Assembly: GCA_937896295.1 (NCBI GenBank)
Contig: CALBME010000212.1
Coordinates: 1 to 17,921, forward strand
Length of the DNA: 17,921 bases
Reading direction: 5' to 3'
Source of the DNA: an uncultured Micavibrio sp.
GTDB taxonomy: Bacteria; Pseudomonadota; Alphaproteobacteria; Micavibrionales; UBA1664
Positions within the stretch are counted from its first letter, which is position 1. Each line of letters begins with the position of its first letter. The translations under genes were made by a program, and so were the position numbers. Under the pieces are notes generated by a model. That model was not told where the DNA came from and did no database searches. It saw only the letters and a program-made list of their open reading frames with translations. Positions 5,755-13,402 of the stretch are shown piece after piece.

Positions 5755-7991
5755 GTTTCGACAGAATTCCTTTTTCATCGTCACTGGCATTCAAGACGAC
5801 GGCCAGTGTTTTTGTGCTCACGCTCGGTGTGATGGCGGCAGGCGGTTATTTCATCACCAGTGGCGTATACGAAATGAATCTTGAAAATCTGAAGCGAGAT
5901 GCCGCGTCGAGCGCCAAATTTGCGGCCAAGACACTGGCCCGGCCTGTATGGGACATCAATGAACAGGCAGTCAAAGAAGACCTGATCTCGCTGTCACAGA
6001 ATGAAATTTTCTGCGGCGCACGGGTTTTGGATGCCGACGGAAAAGTTTTTGTTGATGCCGGCTATCCGGTCAGAGCCGGCGCTGACCAAAGTCCGGTCCT
6101 TGAACCCATCATGTTCCTGGACCCGATTGAAAAGGCCAACAAGATCATTGGGACTTTGCAGGTCTGTACCACATCGGCACCGCTGAAAGCGCAGGTGTGG
6201 ACCGTTTTTGAGCGGCTTTTGATTTCGTTTGGATTCGTTGCCGCGGGTATCATGGTGGCGCTTCATTTTTCGCTGAAAATCATTCTCAAGCCCTTGCGCC
6301 GTTTTCAGAGCGCGATCGGTCAGTTTCAGAAAACGCTTACACCCATTGTCGAGCCTGAATTAAACCGCAAAAATGAAGTCGGGTATCTGGTCAAAAGCTT
6401 TAACCGCATGGCTGTTTCACTGGCCGATACGTATGTGGCGCTTAAGACCGCCAAGGACGAGGCTGAAGAAGCTTACCGCGTGAAGACAGATTTTTTTTCC
6501 AACATGTCGCATGAACTGCGGACGCCGCTGAACAGCGTTATCGGCATGACGCAATTGCTGGAAACGCGCCCTATGGATGATGAGCAGCGCGAAATGTTCA
6601 CGAGCATTCATCGCTCGGCAGAGGCGTTGCTCAAAATCGTCAACGATATTCTGGACGTTTCCAAGATCGAGGCAAAACAGATCCAGCTGGAATACCTTTC
6701 TTTCGATGCATGGAATGAAATCCGCGAAGCTGTTCAGTCCCTGCAACCACAGGCGTTGAGCAAGGGGCTGAATTTAGGTTTTCAGATCGATGGCCACGCG
6801 CAGCCGGTTTTTGGCGATCCGTCCCGTTTTGGCCGTATTCTGCTTAATCTGGTCAGCAATGCCATTCATTACACGGAAAGAGGGTCCGTCATTGTGCGCG
6901 CACGATCAGAGACGCAGGGAAATGACAGAGTTGTGCTGCATGTATCCGTGGTTGATACGGGTATCGGTATTCCGGCAGATAAAATAGACGCCATTTTTGA
7001 AAAATTTACGCAGGCGGATACTTCTACCACGCGCAAATATGGTGGTACCGGGCTGGGCCTTACCATTACGCGCGATCTTGTCGATCTCATGGGTGGAGTC
7101 ATCGGTGTCGAGAGCGAACCGGGGCAGGGTTCAACATTCTTTTTTTCTATCCCCTTCGACCTGCAGGATAAAACTGGCATGGCGGGACGACCGGAGAAAT
7201 TCACCGATATGCGCCCGCGCCGTCAGCCCAGCATCAGTGCCGAAAATGCACGCATATTGCTGGCAGAGGATCATCCGTCAAACCAGCTGTTCATGAAAAA
7301 ACTGTTCCAGAATCTGGGGGTGCGTCATTTCACTATTGTCGAAAACGGACGCGAGGCGCTGCGTGAGCTTGATCTGAATGCCTATGATCTCGTGCTTATG
7401 GACTGTCATATGCCGGAGCTGAACGGTTACGATACGACCATCGCCATCCGCGATCTGGACGATCCTATCCGCCGTAACCTGCCGATCGTGGCCATGACCG
7501 CCAATGCCATGCCGGAAGATGAAGCCCGCTGCCTGAATTGTGGTATGGACGCCTATATCAGCAAGCCGGTCGATATCGGTGTCTTTAAGCAAAAACTCAG
7601 CCCTTGGATCACATTCGCGGCGCAGGCCGGAGAGCCAGCACCTGCCCAGAATGCGGCGCCTGCTGACCTTGAGAATCTGCGCGTCAATGCTGCAGGCGAT
7701 GCCGAATTCGAACGTGAAATGATCGCGTTGTTCGTCAGTCAGTCGGAAAAGCAGCTTGCCGAACTCGAAGCCATGTGTATAGACGGGGATAGCGAAGCGT
7801 GGGTTGAGCTTGCGCACGCATTCAAAGGTACGGCGGGCAGTGTCGGTGCCGAACGTATGCGGCATATTTGCGTGCGGGCACAGAAAATGGTTCAGGCGTC
7901 CGCGGCGGAACGTGCGAAGGTCGCGACCGAAATACGCAAGGCGTATGATGCCGTTCTTGCGTATCTGAAGGCAGAAAAGCTTTATCCCTAA
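5751..7991 (+). CDS. Membrane hybrid histidine kinase (HAMP-HisKA-HATPase-REC-Hpt)
   Basis: This is a 746-residue inner-membrane phosphorelay kinase. Membrane segments lie at about residues 17-36 and 155-177, enclosing a periplasmic domain of about 115 residues that includes 'LARPVWDIN' and 'IFCGARVLDADGKV', as in Cache-like sensor domains. A HAMP-like linker (180-232) leads to HisKA with phospho-accepting H254 (SHELRTPLN), then the ATPase boxes N (NLVSNA, 366-371), G1 (DTGIGIP, 402-408) and G2 (GGTGLGL, 431-437). A receiver domain follows (E506/D507, phospho-acceptor D551, T583, K605), and a C-terminal Hpt domain with H689 in AHAFKGTAGS. Every catalytic residue of a full His-Asp-His relay is present, so an external response regulator is the likely final target. 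It overlaps the binding-protein gene by four bases and ends convergent with a response-regulator gene. Confidence 0.95.
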   Translation: MSFDRIPFSSSLAFKTTASVFVLTLGVMAAGGYFITSGVYEMNLENLKRDAASSAKFAAKTLARPVWDINEQAVKEDLISLSQNEIFCGARVLDADGKVFVDAGYPVRAGADQSPVLEPIMFLDPIEKANKIIGTLQVCTTSAPLKAQVWTVFERLLISFGFVAAGIMVALHFSLKIILKPLRRFQSAIGQFQKTLTPIVEPELNRKNEVGYLVKSFNRMAVSLADTYVALKTAKDEAEEAYRVKTDFFSNMSHELRTPLNSVIGMTQLLETRPMDDEQREMFTSIHRSAEALLKIVNDILDVSKIEAKQIQLEYLSFDAWNEIREAVQSLQPQALSKGLNLGFQIDGHAQPVFGDPSRFGRILLNLVSNAIHYTERGSVIVRARSETQGNDRVVLHVSVVDTGIGIPADKIDAIFEKFTQADTSTTRKYGGTGLGLTITRDLVDLMGGVIGVESEPGQGSTFFFSIPFDLQDKTGMAGRPEKFTDMRPRRQPSISAENARILLAEDHPSNQLFMKKLFQNLGVRHFTIVENGREALRELDLNAYDLVLMDCHMPELNGYDTTIAIRDLDDPIRRNLPIVAMTANAMPEDEARCLNCGMDAYISKPVDIGVFKQKLSPWITFAAQAGEPAPAQNAAPADLENLRVNAAGDAEFEREMIALFVSQSEKQLAELEAMCIDGDSEAWVELAHAFKGTAGSVGAERMRHICVRAQKMVQASAAERAKVATEIRKAYDAVLAYLKAEKLYP

Positions 7992-8767
7992 AGCGTGCGT
8001 GCGGCGACAAAAGTCGGTGCGTTGAGCAGGTGCTGAAACAGCGTATCGCGGCTAAAAGGTTTTACGATGAAACCGGCCGCGCCTGATTCCTTGACGCTTA
8101 AGACCGTTTCCTTGGCGGTGTCGGAACTGATGAGCACTGCGTGGATGTTGGGATCAAATTTTTCGCGCGCAATCTTAACGATGGGCGGACCCTTGTAATC
8201 GCGCAGGTGAATGTCGACAAACGCGATATTGGGCGCCTGATCTTCATATGCCTCAAAGAATTTTTCCGCCGTATCGACGGCAATGACGGTACCAAAGATT
8301 TTAAGGATTTTTTCTGCCGTGCGCAGGATGATCGGATCGTCGTCGAGGACAATGATGGTGTTGGTGTTGCGCATCAGACGTTTGTACGCCATCTGAAGCA
8401 TGCGGTCGCCGGGGCCGATCAGCTGGCCCAACACCTTGGTCAAAAGCGCCAGGCTTTGTTCGCTTAGGTCGCCCATCATGATCCGGGAGGCCCCGGCGGG
8501 CCATGTCTCCGTCACTTCCTTGTCGATGTCGGCCAGTACGGGGCGCATGCGAACCGGTGCCACGATCAGCATTTCGCGGTGAGGCGTATAGACAAAGGCG
8601 GTATAGTTTTCCGCAGAAAAGCGGGTCTTTGCGACCGACTGAATGGCGTCGATCGCGCTTTCCGGTGCCTCGGGCGAGAGGCGGATATGCATATAAATCA
8701 TATCCTTGCCCTGTTTACGGTTCACGGCAAGGTATTGAAGCGTTTCGCTGAGCTGGCGTTTAAACAT
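7988..8767 (-). CDS. Response regulator with an unrecognised N-terminal domain
   Basis: The 259-residue protein has two parts. Residues 1-130 ('LQYLAVNRKQGKDMIYMHIR', then 'FVYTPHREMLIVAPVRMRPV' and 'MMGDLSEQSLALLTKVLGQL') form a mixed alpha/beta region I do not recognise. Residues 136-255 are a receiver domain with acidic residues D142-D144, phospho-acceptor D185 (FVDIHL), S214/S215 in the switch position and K236 (VKPF). All phosphorylation residues are intact, and no DNA-binding domain follows, so output must come through the N-terminal domain or protein contacts. It converges on the hybrid kinase gene and the two reading frames overlap by four bases, making it the obvious candidate target of that kinase's Hpt domain. 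A perfect ten-base palindrome, GACGATCGTC, lies at 8770-8779 just before the ATG. The start is uncertain; M23 is an alternative. Confidence 0.85.
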   Translation of the reverse strand: MFKRQLSETLQYLAVNRKQGKDMIYMHIRLSPEAPESAIDAIQSVAKTRFSAENYTAFVYTPHREMLIVAPVRMRPVLADIDKEVTETWPAGASRIMMGDLSEQSLALLTKVLGQLIGPGDRMLQMAYKRLMRNTNTIIVLDDDPIILRTAEKILKIFGTVIAVDTAEKFFEAYEDQAPNIAFVDIHLRDYKGPPIVKIAREKFDPNIHAVLISSDTAKETVLSVKESGAAGFIVKPFSRDTLFQHLLNAPTFVAARTL

Positions 8768-8833
8768 GCGACGATCGTCCAGAAGTTCCCCTGATATCTT
8801 AATGGATTTCGGGGGTGGAGGTTAAGAGCAATG

Positions 8834-9298
8834 TTATTTGAGGCGCAGGCCCACGATTTCCCAGTTTAGTGCGCCGCGACGCACGAGCAGCAGGGTGGGC
8901 TGGCCTTGAGCGTTGTTCATGATGAAGGTGCCCGGACCCGACCAATCTCCATGGCTGAGCAGTGTCGCGGGGCTGGTGGACAGGCCCATGGAATCGCGGC
9001 GGGGTTTTTCTTTGAATACGTACACCATGGCCTGTGGCGTGACGGCCATGCTCAGGAACATGTGTGAAAGGCTGTTGGCCAGACGGTCGGCGGCATTCGC
9101 GCTTTGCGGTTCGATTCCCATACGCATGGCGAAATCATCCTGAAGCGATGCCTGCACGGCATCGAAATCCACTATCTGGTCGACGGTGATCGCATCCTCG
9201 TTTTCCAGGGCGCGGGTCAGCTTGGCGACCGCAATGTAGGGCATGGCACCGTATACCAGTACGGCAAGGACAAGGATAAGGACGATAAGCTTTTTCAT
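8834..9298 (-). CDS. DUF2939-like membrane-anchored protein
   Basis: This 154-residue protein has one N-terminal hydrophobic segment (about residues 4-22, 'LIVLILVLAVLVYGAMPYIA') preceded by lysines, giving an uncleaved anchor or signal with the rest in the periplasm. After it come 'KLTRALENEDAITVDQIVDF' and, at the end, 'GALNWEIVGLRLK', as in DUF2939 proteins; the function of the family is not known. There is no ribosome-binding site before the ATG; a TCTAAT box lies nine bases upstream, so a leaderless transcript is possible. It lies between the hpf terminator and the response-regulator gene, all on the minus strand. The gap of 66 bases before the response regulator holds no clear terminator, so the two could share a transcript. 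Confidence 0.75.
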   Translation of the reverse strand: MKKLIVLILVLAVLVYGAMPYIAVAKLTRALENEDAITVDQIVDFDAVQASLQDDFAMRMGIEPQSANAADRLANSLSHMFLSMAVTPQAMVYVFKEKPRRDSMGLSTSPATLLSHGDWSGPGTFIMNNAQGQPTLLLVRRGALNWEIVGLRLK

Positions 9299-9334
9299 GG
9301 GGCCGAGATTAGAGGGGTATCAGCCAAATGAAAA

Positions 9335-9364
9335 GGCTTGCGCATTACGAAAAATGCGCAAGCC
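9335..9364 (-). terminator. Rho-independent terminator after hpf
   Basis: A perfect 12-pair stem, GGCTTGCGCATT at 9335-9346 with AATGCGCAAGCC at 9353-9364, closes a six-base loop. On the minus strand it is followed by TTTTCATTT. It lies 22 bases after the hpf stop and ends the lpt-rpoN-hpf transcript before the DUF2939 gene. Confidence 0.9.
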
Positions 9365-9386
9365 TGAGGTATCTAAAAACCGTGTT

Positions 9387-10037
9387 TTATGCGGCGGCAG
9401 CTTTGGCGGCGGGCGCAAGCGAGGGTTCGATCCAGCCGATGTTTCCATCGGGGCGGCGGTATACCGCGTTTAGGGAATCGGTCTTGGGATTTTTGAACAG
9501 GATAAAATCCTGATGCGCGAGGTCCATGCGCATCACGGCCTCGGACACTGAAAGGGCCGGAATAGTTGTTGCGGATTCCGCCACAATGACGTGATCGTCG
9601 CCGGTGGGAGATTTCTGTAGCGGTTTGTTCAGTTGTGCCGTCAGTTCCGCGTCTTCGTCTGCGATATCGACACCGTCGGTCTGCAGGATGTAGTCGCGCG
9701 CCTGAATAAAGGCGGTATCGGGCGTTTTTTCGAGGCGTTCGTGGTGATCGCGCAGGCGCGTCTTATAACGGCGCAGCTGCTTGGCGACGCGGTCCACAGC
9801 CTCGTCAAATGCTGCGTAAGCATCGTTGTTTTCAGCGGTGGCCTGAACCTTGACGTCGTGCCCAACGTGGAAAAGAACGCTGGCGCGGAAAAGATACTGT
9901 GCAGGCTTGCTGAAGGTAACGGAAGCGTCGGTCACCCGGTTGAAATATTTGGATTTGATGTTTTCAAGTTTTTCTTCGATATGGGCGCGCAATGCATCGC
10001 CGACATCCACATGTTGGCCTTTGACGGACAGATTCAT
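9387..10037 (-). CDS. hpf: Ribosome hibernation promoting factor, long form
   Basis: The protein binds the 30S subunit in the mRNA/tRNA channel, and its tail pairs ribosomes into inactive 100S dimers during starvation. The 216-residue product has the N-terminal HPF/RaiA domain (about 1-105: 'MNLSVKGQHVDVGDALRAHI', 'ASVLFHVGHDVKVQATAENN' and basic 'KQLRRYKTRLRDHHERL'), an acidic variable linker, and the C-terminal dimerisation domain (about 158-205: 'ALSVSEAVMRMDLAHQDFIL', then 'NAVYRRPDGNIGWIEP'). An alanine-rich tail ends it. GGAG lies eight bases before the ATG. It follows rpoN after 110 bases with its own candidate promoter, and a strong terminator follows it. In most relatives ptsN comes next; here it does not. 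Confidence 0.96.
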   Translation of the reverse strand: MNLSVKGQHVDVGDALRAHIEEKLENIKSKYFNRVTDASVTFSKPAQYLFRASVLFHVGHDVKVQATAENNDAYAAFDEAVDRVAKQLRRYKTRLRDHHERLEKTPDTAFIQARDYILQTDGVDIADEDAELTAQLNKPLQKSPTGDDHVIVAESATTIPALSVSEAVMRMDLAHQDFILFKNPKTDSLNAVYRRPDGNIGWIEPSLAPAAKAAAA

Positions 10038-10074
10038 GGATGAGCTCCTACTTCTTTTAGTTTTAAGGATAGAG

Positions 10075-10103
10075 ATATTTTACACCTAATGAGGTGGTGA
10101 CAA
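10075..10103 (-). promoter_or_regulatory. Candidate hpf promoter with an inverted repeat in the spacer
   Basis: On the minus strand TTGTCA (10103-10098) and AAATAT (10080-10075) are 17 bases apart, about 38 bases upstream of the hpf ATG. The spacer contains the inverted repeat CACCT-AATG-AGGTG (10083-10096), which could be a repressor or activator site. TAAAAT at 15 bases is an alternative -10. Moderate match only. Confidence 0.4.
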
Positions 10104-10136
10104 AAGACCCCTGTTTCAAGTGTGTGCTTGTAAAAG

Positions 10137-10152
10137 TTAAGGTGTTGTTAAC
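10137..10152. promoter_or_regulatory. CtrA-type site TTAA-N7-TTAAC
   Basis: The plus strand reads TTAAGGTGTTGTTAAC, an exact fit to the alphaproteobacterial CtrA full-site consensus TTAA-N7-TTAAC. It overlaps the rpoN stop codon and lies about 34 bases upstream of the -35 of the candidate hpf promoter, so it could control hpf. Whether this organism encodes CtrA cannot be seen here. Confidence 0.45.
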
Positions 10153-11635
10153 CGCCCAGGGCGGCTTTGTTGCGCTTGCGCCGGCGACGGTCCGCGGATG
10201 ACCCCAAACCCGCGGCCTCCCTGTATTTGGCGACGGTACGGCGGGCAATATCGATGCCTTCGGCCTTTAACTTTTCTGCGATGTCGTCATCCGATAAGAC
10301 AGAATCAAGGGATTCAGCATCTATCATAATCTTGATCTTCGCCTTGATCGCCTCAGCCGCGAGTTCGGTGCCGCTGCCGGAACCCACGCCGGAATCGAAG
10401 AAGTATTTTAGTTCGAACAGGCCGCGCGGCGTGCCGATAAATTTATTCATGGTGACGCGTGATACGGTCGATTCATGCACGCCCACCACTTCGGCAATGT
10501 CACGCAGAGTCAGGGGCTTAAGAAATTCAACACCGAACAGGAAAAACCCGTCCTGCCGTTCAATGATTTCGGATGCAACTTTCAGGATGGTTTGCGCACG
10601 CTGGTCAAGGGCGCGTACCAGCCAGTTGGCTGATGCCATACGGTCGTTGAGATATTGCTTATCTCCCCTGGCGGCGGCCTTTTGTTTATCGGCGCTGCCA
10701 ACGGCCGCGTTCATCACGATGTTCGCATATTCCTGATTGACCAGAACCTTGGGCAGAGTGTCGTGATTGAGTTCGACTTTCCACCCGCCGCCCAGTGTTT
10801 TGGGGATCGGGCGCATGATGACATCGGGCAGGGCGGTCTGCGCGATGGAATGATCGAATGCGGAGGATGGCTTGGGATTGAGTTCGCGGATTTCGCGGAT
10901 CATGTCCGCAACATCCTCCATCTCCACGCCGCAGGTCCGGGCTAGTCCCTTGAGATCACCATCGGCCACCTTTTGCAGGTTGGCAAGGCAGGCCTGCATG
11001 GCGGGGTCGAGACGGTCGCGTTCAGCCAACTGCAGGGCCAGGCATTCCGACAGGTCGCCTGCGAATACGCCGGTGGGGTCGAATTTTTTCATGCGGGCCA
11101 GTAACGCATCGATACGGTCGACGGGGCAGCCAAGTTGCTGTGCCAGATTGTCGATGCTTTCGCGCAGATACCCGGCTTCGTCCAGACGGTCGATCAGGAG
11201 GGCGCCAATCATGCGTTCAGCCGGCGCATCGGTCATGATGGTCAGTTGTTCAAGCAGATGCGTGCGCAGGGTTTTCTTTTCGGTCATGCGTTCGGTGAAC
11301 GCATTGTCCTCATCACCGTCGAAAGAAACGCTGCCGCCTTTGCCGACATTGGCCCAGTCGGAGCCGGTATCGAACGAGGCATCCTCGAAATTCTTGTCCA
11401 TATCATCGCCGTCGTCTTCGGCGGGCGGGGGAGCAACGTCATCATCGCCGTCGCCTTCCGCTGGTTTTTCGTCTTTTTCAAGAAACGGATTTTCAGCAAG
11501 CTCGTTTTCGAGGTAGCCGGCCAGTTCGATGTTATTGAGTTGCAGAAGCGAGATGGCTTCGCGCAGCTGCGGCGTCATGATCAGCTGCTGCGCGCCTTTG
11601 AGTTCAAGCGATATCTTGGGCTTAAAATCCGCCAT
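10148..11635 (-). CDS. rpoN: RNA polymerase sigma-54 factor
   Basis: Sigma-54 directs RNA polymerase to -24/-12 promoters that need AAA+ activators, typically for nitrogen, motility and stress genes. The 495-residue product shows the N-terminal activator-interacting region (about 1-50, 'QQLIMTPQLREAISLLQLNN'), an acidic region II (about 55-112), the core-binding region, a helix-turn-helix at about 377-398 ('LRDIAEVVGVHESTVSRVT') and the RpoN box ARRTVAKYR at 464-472. A very basic tail (RRRRKR) ends it. It starts 43 bases after lptB on the same strand, with TAGG a few bases before the ATG. Its position between lptB and hpf is the conserved proteobacterial arrangement. A hairpin with AT-rich arms (11664-11683) spans the end of lptB but does not look like a terminator. 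Confidence 0.97.
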   Translation of the reverse strand: MADFKPKISLELKGAQQLIMTPQLREAISLLQLNNIELAGYLENELAENPFLEKDEKPAEGDGDDDVAPPPAEDDGDDMDKNFEDASFDTGSDWANVGKGGSVSFDGDEDNAFTERMTEKKTLRTHLLEQLTIMTDAPAERMIGALLIDRLDEAGYLRESIDNLAQQLGCPVDRIDALLARMKKFDPTGVFAGDLSECLALQLAERDRLDPAMQACLANLQKVADGDLKGLARTCGVEMEDVADMIREIRELNPKPSSAFDHSIAQTALPDVIMRPIPKTLGGGWKVELNHDTLPKVLVNQEYANIVMNAAVGSADKQKAAARGDKQYLNDRMASANWLVRALDQRAQTILKVASEIIERQDGFFLFGVEFLKPLTLRDIAEVVGVHESTVSRVTMNKFIGTPRGLFELKYFFDSGVGSGSGTELAAEAIKAKIKIMIDAESLDSVLSDDDIAEKLKAEGIDIARRTVAKYREAAGLGSSADRRRRKRNKAALGG

Positions 11636-11678
11636 GGCCTATTTTACCACTGATGCGCCCGAGCTTAAAACGATGTTT

Positions 11679-12452
11679 TTAAGAGGTTTTGTAAAAGAAA
11701 TTTTCACCCAGATAGACGCGTTTCACGTCTTCGTTGGCCACGATTTCTTTAGGGGTGCCTTCGGTCAGGACCTGACCGTCATGAAGGATGTAGGCGCGGT
11801 CGACGATATCAAGCGCTTCGCGCACGTTGTGGTCGGTGATCAGCACGCCGATGCCGCGGGTTTTCAGATAGGCGATCAGCATGCGGATGTCACCGACGGC
11901 GATGGGGTCAATACCGGCCAGCGGCTCGTCAAGCAGCATGAATTTCGGCCGGCAGGCCAGTGCGCGAGCAATTTCAAGACGGCGGCGTTCGCCGCCCGAA
12001 AGCGCCATGGAAGGTGTGCGGCGCAGGTGCGCGATGGAAAATTCCTCCAGCAGTTCTTCGAGAAAGCGTTCCTGGTCGCGTTCCGATAATTCAGATCCCT
12101 GCAAAACCGCGCGAATATTGTTTTCAACATCAAGGCCGCGGAAGATGGATGCCTCCTGCGGCAGGTATCCGATCCCGAGGCGCGCACGGCGATACATGGG
12201 CAGGCGCGTGATGTCCTGGCCATCCAATAGGATATTGCCGCCATCCGCGTGGATAAGACCGGTCATGATATAAAACAGGGTGGTCTTACCCGCACCGTTG
12301 GGGCCAAGCAGGGCCACCGACTCACCACGTTCGACCCGCACCGATACATCGCGCAGAACCGGGCGCTTTTTGTAGGACTTGGCGACATGCAGGGCGGACA
12401 GGCCGGGCTCGACCGTGCGCAGATGCGCCTTTGGTTTGGATGGTGTGGTCAT
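11679..12452 (-). CDS. lptB: LPS export ABC transporter ATPase
   Basis: LptB hydrolyses ATP at the cytoplasmic face of the inner membrane to power extraction of LPS by LptFG and its passage along LptC and LptA. The 257-residue product contains Walker A GPNGAGKTT (50-58), the Q-loop in 'GYLPQE', signature LSGGERRR (141-148), Walker B 'FMLLDEPLAG' with D165/E166, and the H-loop histidine H198. The first 18 residues extend beyond the E. coli protein, and AAGG precedes the ATG. lptF and lptG are not in the window, which is usual because they lie elsewhere. It follows lptA after 94 bases that contain a good sigma-70 promoter, so lptB-rpoN can be transcribed apart from the upstream genes. Confidence 0.97.
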   Translation of the reverse strand: MTTPSKPKAHLRTVEPGLSALHVAKSYKKRPVLRDVSVRVERGESVALLGPNGAGKTTLFYIMTGLIHADGGNILLDGQDITRLPMYRRARLGIGYLPQEASIFRGLDVENNIRAVLQGSELSERDQERFLEELLEEFSIAHLRRTPSMALSGGERRRLEIARALACRPKFMLLDEPLAGIDPIAVGDIRMLIAYLKTRGIGVLITDHNVREALDIVDRAYILHDGQVLTEGTPKEIVANEDVKRVYLGENFFYKTS

Positions 12453-12506
12453 CGGCCTTGGTTGTAGCGCCGCTGGTGCAACGCGTCAAATTTGCTTCAA
12501 GAAACA

Positions 12507-12535
12507 ATTATAGGGCTAAGGTCTTGAAAATTCAA
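12507..12535 (-). promoter_or_regulatory. Promoter for lptB-rpoN
   Basis: On the minus strand TTGAAT (12535-12530), a 17-base spacer and a perfect TATAAT (12512-12507) form the best sigma-70 match in the window, about 55 bases before the lptB ATG. The -35 lies in an inverted repeat CTTGAA-AA-TTCAAG (12523-12536), and a third copy of TTCAAG (12496-12501) covers the expected start point, so an operator is possible. Confidence 0.65.
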
Positions 12536-12546
12536 GGTTTGGGCCT

Positions 12547-13401
12547 TTATTGTCCCGGATAAAAGACCCCGCGCACCCGCGTGTCGGGGGCGGTACCGTC
12601 CGCGGAAGCGGGTGCGCCTGCCGGGTCGCCCCCGCCGAAAATGCGGCTGATATTGGTATTCATGTCGACCTCGCCCCGTGCTCCGGTGATGACGTTGTCG
12701 CCCCGGTCGATGCGGACATTGCCGGTGATGGTGGCGACATTGGTGCCGGTGCGGTATATGCCCCTGTCGCCTCGCATGACGTCTGTGGGGGTGGTGATGA
12801 CCACGTTGCCGATGGCCTCAAGCTGATCGAGTTTGGACTCGCCTGTTTCAATATCTTTCTTAAAGCGTCCAATCAGGCGGTCGGCGGTCAGTACGTCGTC
12901 ACCGCGTACGGCCCGCGCGTTGCCATAGGCGTTCATTTCATTTTTACCAGCGTCGTAGGTCATTTTGTCCGTGCAGGTGACGGTATCCGTGGCGGTCTGA
13001 AGTTTCAGGTTATTACCGGTCAGTTCGGAGAAGCCGCTGGCGACGTCGTAATACCCCTGCTGTCCGGTTGCGCGGCTGCCATCCGAGATGATCAGTACGT
13101 TGCCCTGCGCGTCGATGCGGCTGATGGTGGTGCCTCCCTTTTTTCCGGATGCCGGATCTTTGGGTTGGTCCGTATATTTTGCGATCAGCGTATCGCCGTG
13201 CAGTTCAGTCGTACCCTGCTTGGCAATGGCATCCTTGCGCGCGATATATACCTGTTCAGTGCGGTTCCATTCCAGGGATTCCTGCGCCGTGACTTCGATC
13301 GGCAGTTTGGAGGAAGCGGTTTTTTCCTGTGCAAGCGCAGGGCAGGCGCCCATCAACGCAAGAACCGCGCAGGCCAGCCATGCATGTCCGGATAGGCGCA
13401 T
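12547..13401 (-). CDS. lptA: LPS transport periplasmic protein
   Basis: LptA polymerises into the periplasmic bridge that carries LPS from LptC to LptD. The 284-residue product has a signal peptide (hydrophobic 'ACAVLALMGACPALA', cleavage after ALA at 24) and then repeated beta-strand units typical of OstA-like proteins: 'LEWNRTEQVYIARKDAIAK', 'NLKLQTATDTVTCTDKMTYD', 'NEMNAYGNARAVRGDDVLTA', 'ITGNVRIDRGDNVITGARGE'. It is about 100 residues longer than E. coli LptA, which may add turns to the beta-jellyroll. The C terminus is Gly/Pro/Ala-rich. The ATG follows the lptC stop by one base (TAG, A, ATG) with GGGAA before it, so the two are coupled. Confidence 0.92.
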   Translation of the reverse strand: MRLSGHAWLACAVLALMGACPALAQEKTASSKLPIEVTAQESLEWNRTEQVYIARKDAIAKQGTTELHGDTLIAKYTDQPKDPASGKKGGTTISRIDAQGNVLIISDGSRATGQQGYYDVASGFSELTGNNLKLQTATDTVTCTDKMTYDAGKNEMNAYGNARAVRGDDVLTADRLIGRFKKDIETGESKLDQLEAIGNVVITTPTDVMRGDRGIYRTGTNVATITGNVRIDRGDNVITGARGEVDMNTNISRIFGGGDPAGAPASADGTAPDTRVRGVFYPGQ

Positions 13402-13402
13402 T

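Noticed and set aside
7278..7865. 195-codon minus-strand frame opposite the REC and Hpt domains of the hybrid kinase
   Set aside because: The kinase domains are complete on the plus strand; the antisense translation matches nothing.
8770..8779. Palindrome GACGATCGTC just before the response-regulator gene
   Set aside because: Perfect but only ten bases, no second copy found near another promoter in the window, so operator function is unsupported.
10872..11516. 214-codon plus-strand frame opposite rpoN
   Set aside because: Serine- and arginine-rich translation typical of an antisense shadow; rpoN is certain here.
12550..13395. 281-codon open frame on the plus strand opposite lptA
   Set aside because: It is a mirror of lptA in a GC-rich sequence with no family resemblance and no ribosome-binding site.
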